Origin: a bacterium
Lineage (GTDB): Bacteria; Planctomycetota; Phycisphaerae; Phycisphaerales; UBA1924
Length of the DNA stretch: 12,205 bases
Direction of reading: 5' to 3'
Assembly (NCBI GenBank): GCA_002401225.1
Contig: NVSM01000006.1
Coordinates: 49,899-62,103 of the forward strand
The notes under the pieces were generated by a model, which had not been told where the DNA came from, made no database searches, and worked only from the letters and a program-made list of their open reading frames with translations. Positions 5,542 through 12,205 of this stretch are shown here, one piece after another (within the stretch, counting starts at the first letter, position 1; each line of letters starts with the position of its first letter). A program made the position numbers and the translations under genes.

Positions 5542-6654
5542 TTATTCCGAGCCTGTTGCCTGCTCGTCGTTGCATAAACTGCGATATCCGTCCAATATCG
5601 CAGTGATATACATCCCCGTTCGGCGGTGCTTGGACACATACTCACGCGAATCGAGCCCGGATTGACGAGCTGCATCCCGATCCCCCAAACACGCCTTGAG
5701 CTTCTCTGCCCATGCGCTGCGCGATGGACGATCGACGATCGAGATGCCGGGCGAGTCTTGGATTGGTGTGATATATTCGTCGTTGCCTGCGATAATCGCC
5801 ATCCCCGTACCCATCACATCGAGAAGCAAGGTGCGCTCTTCATGAAGCGTGTCTGGATAGACCATGATGTCACAACGCAAAAGCAGATCTCGGCGATCCT
5901 CGCTCCGATCGATAATCGTAAACCGGTCTTCGAGTTTGCGTTCTTGGACCTTTGCCCAAAGTGATGCCCGCTCGACTACTTCAAGGTTTGCAAAGACCAT
6001 CACATCATCATGCGATTCGATCGCGTCGGCGATGCCTTCGAATGCAGCGACGCATTGTTCCTTCTGTCGGCCAGAACTCATCAGCACGATGGATATGTTT
6101 TTCTCTTCGCGGAAGATGTTCACCATCTCGCTCGAAACCTGCGCCCCCCACTGCGCCAGATGCACCCGCTGCCCAAGCCCGGCTTTGATTAATCCCGCTT
6201 CAAACGGACGCTCGGGCACACTAAACAATGCCCGGTCAGATTCTTCAAGATGAAGCCCCTTGGCAGACTCGATCAGCCCGGCCCGCCAGACCTCAAAGAC
6301 CATCCCGGCGTCAAGAATTCGGGCGAGTTCTCGCCCCATCGCCCACGCCCCGCCACCAAACACATGGACCACATCGATCACACCACCGAGCGAGTCGCTG
6401 TCTTTGACACCCTGATCTTTGACCACGCGCTTGGCTACTTGGGTTGCTCGGATAGAGCGTGTGAGGGCTAACCCACGATCGGCGTACCAAATAGGTTCGC
6501 TGAGCAGATCAAATCCGTATTCATCAAGATGGCGATCCTTAGGCAGCACAACCTGCGCAGCGACCCCTTCGTTGGCAAGCCCAACAACCACACGCTCAAT
6601 CAACGCGCGTTCATGAATCGCAAACTGGGCATCAACAAGTATCAGCACACGCAT
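5542..6654 (-). CDS. Glycosyltransferase-like protein (GT-B fold, GT4-type C-terminus)
   Basis: 370-residue predicted cytoplasmic protein. The N-terminus MRVLILVDAQFAIHERALIERVVVGLANEG matches the first Rossmann half of GT-B glycosyltransferases. Residues 93-128 (VIDVVHVFGGGAWAMGRELARI...VFEVWRAG) fit the acceptor-side core. IVLMSSGRQKEQ (189-200) resembles the start of the donor-binding half. CDIMVYPDTLHEERTLLLDVMGTGMAIIAGNDEYI (261-295) matches the GT4 nucleotide-sugar region, but the usual EGFG-LEAMA sequence is degenerate. It would transfer a sugar from a nucleotide donor; donor and acceptor are unknown, and a non-catalytic role is possible. The ATG at 6654 is preceded by GGAG at 9 nt; a TTG at 6669 would add five residues. 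It begins 36 nt after the ATPase gene, so it is probably the last gene of the importer operon. Confidence 0.7.
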   Translation of the reverse strand: MRVLILVDAQFAIHERALIERVVVGLANEGVAAQVVLPKDRHLDEYGFDLLSEPIWYADRGLALTRSIRATQVAKRVVKDQGVKDSDSLGGVIDVVHVFGGGAWAMGRELARILDAGMVFEVWRAGLIESAKGLHLEESDRALFSVPERPFEAGLIKAGLGQRVHLAQWGAQVSSEMVNIFREEKNISIVLMSSGRQKEQCVAAFEGIADAIESHDDVMVFANLEVVERASLWAKVQERKLEDRFTIIDRSEDRRDLLLRCDIMVYPDTLHEERTLLLDVMGTGMAIIAGNDEYITPIQDSPGISIVDRPSRSAWAEKLKACLGDRDAARQSGLDSREYVSKHRRTGMYITAILDGYRSLCNDEQATGSE

Positions 6655-6663
6655 GAGGCTTGG

Positions 6664-6667
6664 CTCC
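6664..6667 (-). promoter_or_regulatory. Ribosome binding site of the glycosyltransferase-like gene
   Basis: GGAG on the minus strand, 9 nt before the ATG at 6654. It supports that ATG and argues against the in-frame TTG at 6669, whose own codon overlaps this site. Confidence 0.45.
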
Positions 6668-6690
6668 AACGCTCATCAAATCGAATACAG

Positions 6691-7833
6691 TTAATCCGTA
6701 GCCGACTCTTGATCGGCTACCCGGAAGGTAAGCTCGGGCGGTGATGATTCATCATTCTTCACCGCTTGGGTGCGCCATACACCAACCCAGTGATCTTTGG
6801 CGACCTTGCGAAGCACATAATCACCCGCTGGCTCGTCACGCTTGCACAAATCGGCAGGCGCATCATTCCAAGGCCACCAAGGCGTGATCCCCTGATCAGC
6901 ACCAGGCAACATCTTAAACTCTTCAGGATTATCGACGATCTCGGTGATCGTGGTCAGGCGATCGAGCTTGGTATGCACCGTTGGGATACTCGCGAGCAAA
7001 CCACGCGTATACGGGTGCATCGGGTTCGCATACAGATCGTACACATTGGCAAACTCAACCACACGCCCAGCATACATCACACACACAACATCCGCATTCT
7101 CGGCAACAACGCCAAGGTCATGGGTGATCAGCATCACAGCCATATCACGCGTTGATTTGAGATCCTTGATCAACTCAAGAATCTGCGCCTGAATCGTCAC
7201 ATCAAGCGCGGTCGTGGGTTCATCTGCAAGCAACAACCGAGGCTGACACGCAAGTGCCATCGCGATCATCACCCGTTGACGCATACCACCCGAGAACTGG
7301 TGTGGATACGCCTTGATTCGATCTTCGGGATCAGGAATACCAACCGCCTCCATTGCCTCAATCGCAATCTTCATCGCCTCTTTGCTCGTCACATCTTGAT
7401 GAAGCGTGATGGCTTCGATGATCTGATCGCCAACGGTGTAGACCGGGTTGAGCGAGGTCATCGGCTCTTGGAAGATCATCGCGATCTCGTTGCCCCGAAT
7501 TTTTCGCATCTCCGCTTCGCTCAGTTCGATCAGATTGACAACCGTGCCATCTTCCAAGCGATACAAAATCTCGCCGCGATCGAAACGCCCGGGAGGACGA
7601 GGCACGAGTTGCATCGAGCTCATCGAGGTCACCGACTTGCCACAGCCTGATTCACCAACCACTGCCAAAGTCTGGCGAGGGTAAACCGTCATGCGAACGC
7701 CGTCGACCGCCTGGATGCGTGGGCCCGAGCCATTGTCGAACGATACCGCAAGGTTGTTCACCTGCATGATCGGCTGTTCGGCCAGCACAGACTTTGCAGT
7801 GCTTTGGGTTTGTTCGATCGTTGATTCAGTCAT
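6691..7833 (-). CDS. oppD: Peptide/nickel-type ABC transporter ATPase (OppD/DppD family)
   Basis: 380-residue nucleotide-binding subunit that hydrolyses ATP to drive solute import through the B/C permeases, on the cytoplasmic face of the inner membrane. Walker A GESGCGKS (60-67), Q-loop Q122 (IFQEPMTSLNP), signature SGGMRQR (181-187), Walker B LLLADEP with E205, D-loop TALD and switch H238 (THDLG) are all intact. HPYTRGLLASIP (273-284) is the oligopeptide-type C-terminal motif. The tail then diverges: the usual cysteine-rich CxFxxRCP segment is absent, replaced by a Trp/Pro-rich stretch (ITPWWPWNDAPADLC) and a novel end after residue 340. The ATG at 7833 has GAGGAG 5 nt upstream. It starts 33 nt after permease C. 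No OppF-type partner ATPase follows; a glycosyltransferase gene does. The symbol is at family level; the substrate is unknown. Confidence 0.95.
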   Translation of the reverse strand: MTESTIEQTQSTAKSVLAEQPIMQVNNLAVSFDNGSGPRIQAVDGVRMTVYPRQTLAVVGESGCGKSVTSMSSMQLVPRPPGRFDRGEILYRLEDGTVVNLIELSEAEMRKIRGNEIAMIFQEPMTSLNPVYTVGDQIIEAITLHQDVTSKEAMKIAIEAMEAVGIPDPEDRIKAYPHQFSGGMRQRVMIAMALACQPRLLLADEPTTALDVTIQAQILELIKDLKSTRDMAVMLITHDLGVVAENADVVCVMYAGRVVEFANVYDLYANPMHPYTRGLLASIPTVHTKLDRLTTITEIVDNPEEFKMLPGADQGITPWWPWNDAPADLCKRDEPAGDYVLRKVAKDHWVGVWRTQAVKNDESSPPELTFRVADQESATD

Positions 7834-7866
7834 ATCTACTCCTCACGCTCTGAGCTTTCACAGATC

Positions 7867-9576
7867 TTAGACGCGTGCTTTCTTGAGTTTCGGATCGATC
7901 GCGTCGCGGAGCGCCTCGCCGATCAGGTTGTATGCCATTGTGGTCAGGAAAATCGCTGCACCCGGGAAGATCGCAAGCCACCAGATAAAGTCTGATGTCT
8001 CACCAGATGCGTTCGAGAGCAGCTTGCCCCAACTCGCCTGCCCAGATGGGCCAAGCCCCAGGTATGAAAGTGTTGCTTCGATCAAAATCGCTGCTGCGAT
8101 CGCGAATGAAGATTCCACAAGCACAGGAGTCACGCCATTGGGCAGCATGTGTTTAAACAAAATCGACCATAACGGCAAGCCCACCGCTTTGGCTGCTTGC
8201 ACATAATCAGTCTCACGAAGTTTCATAAACTCTGCACGAACAAACCGTGCTGCGCCAGTCCAAGTAAAGCAACCGATAATCGCCATCATAAAGTAGATGT
8301 TTCTGGGTAGCACACTCGCCGCCACGATCAACAGGAACAGCACCGGGATCGCCATGAAGATTTCAACAACGCGGTAGAGCAACAGATCGACCCACCCGCC
8401 GAAGTAGCCCATCAGCGACCCGACGATTACACCAATCACAACTGCAATACCCGTCGAGATAAACCCGATCGAAATCGAAAGCCGACACGCGTGCATCATC
8501 TGTGAAAGCACATCTTGCCCGAGCGTATCGGTCCCCATCACATGGGTCGGCGCGCTCGTACCAACAATCGCTTGCTTGAGTGTGAACAGATCGGTAATCT
8601 GACCGCTGTCTGCCATTGCCTCGAGTTCATCGATCAAGTCATAGAGCGGATACGAGAGCAGGTCATCGATTGATGCGGAGACTCGGCGAAGATCAGAGAA
8701 TGTTGTATCGGTAACCATGATCTCTGCGAGTTGATCGTTAGAAATACTGGCTCTTTGCCCAAGCCGAACGCGTTCTTCTTCGGCCAAACGGTCCCACATC
8801 GAATCCAAAGGCGTCGACATCGGCGGACGGTTGTACATCGCCGTCTCGGACTGATCTGGCGAAAACGGCACGAGCGTATACATCGCATCGAGCTCTGCGT
8901 TTGTTTGGTCCGCACGATAAAAAAAGTTACTGGTGTTGGGTGCCCATTTCCAACCACCCAAAATAACCGTGAGCAACAAAACCGCAATCACATAGATCAC
9001 ACGCCATCGGCTTTTATACACACCGATCGAAATGGCTACAAACGGCACCGCCGCGATCACTGCAATCACTGCTGATGCGATATAGGAGAAGAACTCTTTC
9101 TGTTCCCACGACCGCATCCAATCAGACGCATCGCGAGCGCCAAACACGCTCGAAACTGCACCGATGAGAACAACCGCGATCGCGATCTGGATGCCGCTGG
9201 CGATAATCAATCTGAGCTTCTCGCCAATCGTCAATTTCTTAATAGGCAAAAGGAGCAAAATGGGTGCCCAGATCCCCCAGAATATCAAGATGACATCAGA
9301 GAGCTTGAGCATATGGAGCATTGGCGAACTCATCGCCCCCTTTGATCCATCTTCATTGATCGCCCACGCAATAAGCGGATGACCAGAAGCGATCACAGGC
9401 GAGAAGATTGCAAAGAACGCAATGATCGCGATCCAAACAATACCACTGACCGCAGCCGGGCGCCGGATAACCTGCCCCCACACTTCGGTCCAAAAACCCT
9501 GCGCGGGTTGATGCCCAATGCCTTGAGCAAGCTGCACGCCGGTAACAGATTCGGGTTCGGTCGTTGCGATACTCAT
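7867..9576 (-). CDS. oppC: Peptide/nickel-type ABC transporter permease C with extra membrane domain
   Basis: 569-residue inner-membrane permease, about 270 residues longer than usual OppC/DppC (near 300). TM1 is at about 43-62, as in the OppC N-terminal domain. The family motif HVMGTDTLGQDVLSQ appears only at 345-359. Between them is an insertion with four probable extra membrane segments (about 93-111, 121-145, 163-185, 191-208) and then a polar, acidic soluble stretch (215-340). From 360 on it is a standard binding-protein-dependent permease domain with an EAA loop (DYVQAAKAVGLPLWSILFKHMLPN, 457-480) that docks on the ATPase, and SYLGLG. Its ATG overlaps the permease B stop as ATGA, indicating translational coupling. 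The symbol is family level. Confidence 0.93.
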   Translation of the reverse strand: MSIATTEPESVTGVQLAQGIGHQPAQGFWTEVWGQVIRRPAAVSGIVWIAIIAFFAIFSPVIASGHPLIAWAINEDGSKGAMSSPMLHMLKLSDVILIFWGIWAPILLLLPIKKLTIGEKLRLIIASGIQIAIAVVLIGAVSSVFGARDASDWMRSWEQKEFFSYIASAVIAVIAAVPFVAISIGVYKSRWRVIYVIAVLLLTVILGGWKWAPNTSNFFYRADQTNAELDAMYTLVPFSPDQSETAMYNRPPMSTPLDSMWDRLAEEERVRLGQRASISNDQLAEIMVTDTTFSDLRRVSASIDDLLSYPLYDLIDELEAMADSGQITDLFTLKQAIVGTSAPTHVMGTDTLGQDVLSQMMHACRLSISIGFISTGIAVVIGVIVGSLMGYFGGWVDLLLYRVVEIFMAIPVLFLLIVAASVLPRNIYFMMAIIGCFTWTGAARFVRAEFMKLRETDYVQAAKAVGLPLWSILFKHMLPNGVTPVLVESSFAIAAAILIEATLSYLGLGPSGQASWGKLLSNASGETSDFIWWLAIFPGAAIFLTTMAYNLIGEALRDAIDPKLKKARV

Positions 9577-11111
9577 TTGTACGAAATCCTTGGATCAGCC
9601 ATAGAATACAGAATATCGGCGAGCAGCAAAGCCAGCAAGTTCACCGCTGCGATCATCATGGTGTTGGCCAACAACAACTCACGATCCTTGAGGTTGATCG
9701 ATTCGATCACCAAGTTGCCCATGCCAGGAATGGTAAAGATTTTTTCGATCACTACCGAACCCGCGAGCATCGCCGGGAAGATCGACACAAACATCGTGAT
9801 CAAAGGCAGCAAACTATTGCGGAACACATGCTTAAACACGATATCCTTATACGCCACGCCCTTGGCTTTGGCGGTACGAACATAATCCATATTGAAGTTG
9901 TCGAGCATCGCTGCACGCGTTTGCTTGGAGAGCACCGCAAAACCGCCATAGACCAAACAGGTCACAGGCATGCACACATGCCAGAACATATCCAAGAGAT
10001 ATCCAAACTGCCAATGCCCATCGATTCTCGATGGAAGGTATGTAAAGCCATCGGATGCCGACGAATGCAAACCACTCGCTGGGAACACCCCGAACCAATA
10101 GTTATGGTTCGCCATATACCCAACCATCAATACACCAGCCAACGGAATCGGGAACGACCAAAGTGCGATGTAGAGTGATCCACTCGCTCTGTCAAACACG
10201 CCACCCGATCGAACCGCAGCGAGCATCCCCGAAGGAATCGCAATGAAGTAGATAATCGGAATCGCGATCAGGTTCAACAAAATCGTAATGGGGATCGCTT
10301 CAGAAATCAGTTCCATCACCGGGCGAGACTTCGAGAACGACTGCCCCATATCGGGCTTGGAAATACTCAGCCCTGGGAGAATCCCAAATCCGGCTTCTGG
10401 ATATGGCTTGGCATTGAATATCGCCATCAGCTTTTCACGCTCATTGAGGGCGTTCTGGTAATAGCCGACCAAGTCATTACCGAGCCGATTGATCTCATCA
10501 ATAAACTCGGTGCTTTCAATCTGCGCACGCATCGGCTCGATCACATCGTGCTTGACCTTGCCCTTCTTATCATGCGCCTTCTTGATTTTCAACTCGCCGA
10601 TCGCTTTGCCGAGTTCTGTATCAAGCAAGGCCCGCCCGCTAATCAACTTCGCACGCGCTTTGGAATACTGGTTCGCCTGCCTGCGATACACCATTGACTT
10701 ACTCAACTCATTGGCATCATCCGCCCATGCAAAAGCCTGAGCATTCGGATCAACCTGCGCGACGGGCAACTCATCAATATACCACTCCCACAATGGCGGC
10801 GCCTTAACAGCCTTAGGTGGCTGAATGAAAGTGCCCGTCGGATCGACCTGGTCACGCTTGCCGAACTTGATCGGTGAAATCCGACCAAGCCAGCGTACAT
10901 ACTGCACCGGGGGGGACGCATCGAGACCGTATCGATCTTCAAGATAGGCTTCTTTGATCGCGCGGTTGGTTTGATCCATCTGCCCGTTGCCCGCAGACAA
11001 CCCCGCACCGATACCACCAGGGCTCAACGCGATAAGCATGAACACCAAGAAGGTAATCCCGAGCAGCGTCGGAATCATCAACAACAATCGTCTGAGAATG
11101 TAAATACCCAT
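9573..11111 (-). CDS. oppB: Peptide/nickel-type ABC transporter permease B with large periplasmic insertion
   Basis: 512-residue inner-membrane permease, against 306-340 for typical OppB/DppB. TM1 at about 8-30 is preceded by the classic MGIYILRRLLLMIPTLLGIT start, then YGLDASPPVQYVRWLG (61-76). The conserved continuation GQSFSKSRPV appears only at 256-265. The intervening 170-odd residues (about 80-252) are charged and mostly helical, with a Lys-rich segment near 172-188, and fall in the loop expected to be periplasmic. From 266 on it is a standard permease domain with an EAA loop (DYVRTAKAKGVAYKDIVFKHVFRN, 409-432) and IPGMGNLV. AAGGAG lies 10 nt before the ATG. It begins 20 nt after the binding-protein gene and overlaps permease C by 4 nt. 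The symbol is family level. Confidence 0.94.
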   Translation of the reverse strand: MGIYILRRLLLMIPTLLGITFLVFMLIALSPGGIGAGLSAGNGQMDQTNRAIKEAYLEDRYGLDASPPVQYVRWLGRISPIKFGKRDQVDPTGTFIQPPKAVKAPPLWEWYIDELPVAQVDPNAQAFAWADDANELSKSMVYRRQANQYSKARAKLISGRALLDTELGKAIGELKIKKAHDKKGKVKHDVIEPMRAQIESTEFIDEINRLGNDLVGYYQNALNEREKLMAIFNAKPYPEAGFGILPGLSISKPDMGQSFSKSRPVMELISEAIPITILLNLIAIPIIYFIAIPSGMLAAVRSGGVFDRASGSLYIALWSFPIPLAGVLMVGYMANHNYWFGVFPASGLHSSASDGFTYLPSRIDGHWQFGYLLDMFWHVCMPVTCLVYGGFAVLSKQTRAAMLDNFNMDYVRTAKAKGVAYKDIVFKHVFRNSLLPLITMFVSIFPAMLAGSVVIEKIFTIPGMGNLVIESINLKDRELLLANTMMIAAVNLLALLLADILYSMADPRISYK

Positions 11112-11131
11112 GGGACAAACGCTCCTTGTGC

Positions 11132-12205
11132 TTACTCAGCGTAGAAATACTCGCGTTGTTCCAATCCCTTGGGATATGGATGTACATTCTCGAAATCTTT
11201 GTTGATAAACCGAAGCCAAGGCCCAACCCGCAGGAAGGTGTAAGGCTGTTCTTCATCGATCAACGAATGGAACTGATGGAATACCTTCATCCGCTCAGAT
11301 GCATCGAGGGTCAGCTTGATCTTATCGATGTACTGATCCTGCCCTGCATCCCACTGAATAAAGTTATGCCCTTGGTTCTGGATCGAATCGGTATGCCAGA
11401 TCTGCTTGGGATCAGACTCTGGAGACGATGCAGCCCAGCCCATCATAATGGAATCGAAATCTCGGTTCTTCAAGATTTGATCATACAAAGACCAGTCCAC
11501 AATCCGAGGATTACAGCGAATACCAACCGAGGCACACTGCCCGACGAGGTAAATCTGAATCCGCTCAGTCGTCTGTGATCCCGCAACACGAGTGAACTCG
11601 AAAGTAAACTCGTCACCGCGTTCGTTTTCGAGAATGCCGTCATCATCTGTGTCCACCCAACCAGCTTCAGCGAGCAATGCCTTCGCACGCTCAATATCGT
11701 ATGGCCAAGGTTCAATCTCAGGATTCGCAGCAGGTGAAGGCGGGTTGTTTGGCCCAACCGCTCTTTCACCAATTCCATTAAACATGTCATCGATGATGAG
11801 TTGGCGATCAAGAATCAAGGTCATCGCCTGACGAACCCGCTTGTCATGAAATGGCGTCAGCTTGCCATCGCGAGGCCCACACTGCCAGCCAATAAATCCG
11901 TATCCTGAACGCATGTTCGCCCAGTTGTGTGAATACGCAAAGTCATCCCAACCTTCTTCACGAGACACCTTGCTAAACTGCGGCGAACTCGGAGTAATCA
12001 TACTCACATTGCCATTTCGGAACTCGGTCAAGCTGGCGATTGGTTCGATGATCACCTTATAACGCATCGATTCAAGAGCTGGCTTGGGTCCCCAATACTG
12101 TTCATTACGAACCAAAATAACATCCTTGCCCGGCGCCCATTGGTTGTCGACATCAAGGATGTCGAGTTTGAACGGCCCAGAGCCCATCGAAAGCGCGGTG
12201 CTCTG
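11132..12205 (-). CDS. Peptide/nickel-type substrate-binding protein (SBP family 5), 5' end outside window
   Basis: C-terminal 357 residues of the periplasmic receptor that delivers solute to the B/C permeases. The frame stays open to base 12205, so the signal peptide and N-terminal lobe are missing here. The internal ATG at 12187 is not the start: the reading LSMGSGPFKL around it is the family's internal GTGP(Y/F)KL motif. Further family matches are NEQYWGPKP, DKRVRQAMTLILDRQLI, YDIERAKALLAEAGW, then DTDDDGILEN, an acidic loop of the calcium-binding type common in this family, and the C-terminal DFDSIMMGW and WHTDS region. Peptide is the commonest family substrate, but nickel, haem and sugar binders exist, so specificity is open. 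It is the first visible gene of the importer operon, 20 nt ahead of permease B. Confidence 0.95.
   Translation of the reverse strand, partial: QSTALSMGSGPFKLDILDVDNQWAPGKDVILVRNEQYWGPKPALESMRYKVIIEPIASLTEFRNGNVSMITPSSPQFSKVSREEGWDDFAYSHNWANMRSGYGFIGWQCGPRDGKLTPFHDKRVRQAMTLILDRQLIIDDMFNGIGERAVGPNNPPSPAANPEIEPWPYDIERAKALLAEAGWVDTDDDGILENERGDEFTFEFTRVAGSQTTERIQIYLVGQCASVGIRCNPRIVDWSLYDQILKNRDFDSIMMGWAASSPESDPKQIWHTDSIQNQGHNFIQWDAGQDQYIDKIKLTLDASERMKVFHQFHSLIDEEQPYTFLRVGPWLRFINKDFENVHPYPKGLEQREYFYAE

Noticed and set aside
5534..5551. Hairpin CTCGGA/TCCGAG over the glycosyltransferase stop codon as a terminator
   Set aside because: Six base pairs, overlapping the coding end, with AGAGTATCG downstream instead of a T tract.
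9573..9576. Frameshift or fusion between permeases B and C
   Set aside because: The 4-base ATGA overlap joins two complete frames, each with its own terminal motifs. It is ordinary translational coupling.
11132..12187. Complete 351-residue binding protein starting at the ATG at 12187
   Set aside because: The frame continues open to the window edge and the ATG falls inside the family's internal GTGP(Y/F)KL motif, so the gene is cut by the window rather than short.

Overview
The window reads as ordinary bacterial chromosome, densely coded and entirely on the minus strand. I see no insertion sequence, phage, CRISPR array or rRNA. A lipoprotein with an OmpA/MotB peptidoglycan-binding domain, a prepilin peptidase and an exported protein point to a diderm envelope. 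The unusually enlarged prepilin peptidase and oligopeptide-permease subunits remind me of Planctomycetota (Phycisphaerae-like) genomes. That assignment is inference and needs a homology search.

Layout, in the direction of transcription (high to low coordinates). (1) 12205-5542: a peptide/nickel-type (Opp/Dpp) ABC importer. It comprises a substrate-binding protein whose 5' end lies beyond the window, permease B, permease C (4-base ATGA overlap with B) and one ATPase of OppD type, followed by a GT-B-like glycosyltransferase where a second ATPase (OppF) is often found. Spacings are -4 to about 36 nt, so this looks like one operon whose promoter lies upstream of the window. (2) 5541-5317: a 225-nt gap with a candidate sigma70-like promoter and two small inverted repeats. 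(3) 5316-354: an exported protein of unknown function, xseA, xseB (exonuclease VII), a prepilin peptidase and an OmpA-like lipoprotein, with gaps of 30, 20, 53 and 108 nt, probably largely co-transcribed. (4) 353-1: a good promoter, then tRNA-Val(GAC), a spacer with a perfect hairpin, and tRNA-Thr(TGT), which runs to the window edge.

Functionally, the first block imports peptides or similar solutes across the inner membrane with ATP. The second combines DNA repair (exonuclease VII degrades single-stranded DNA) with envelope genes (pilin/pseudopilin processing and a peptidoglycan-anchored lipoprotein). The third supplies two tRNAs.

I do not see a clearly new defence or mobile system. The most distinctive signals are large insertions in three membrane proteins (both permeases and the prepilin peptidase), an A19-U56 swap of the otherwise near-invariant G19-C56 tertiary pair in tRNA-Thr, a roughly five-fold excess of GATC (mostly GATCG) where I counted it, and an importer locus with a single visible ATPase that lacks the usual C-terminal cysteine motif.
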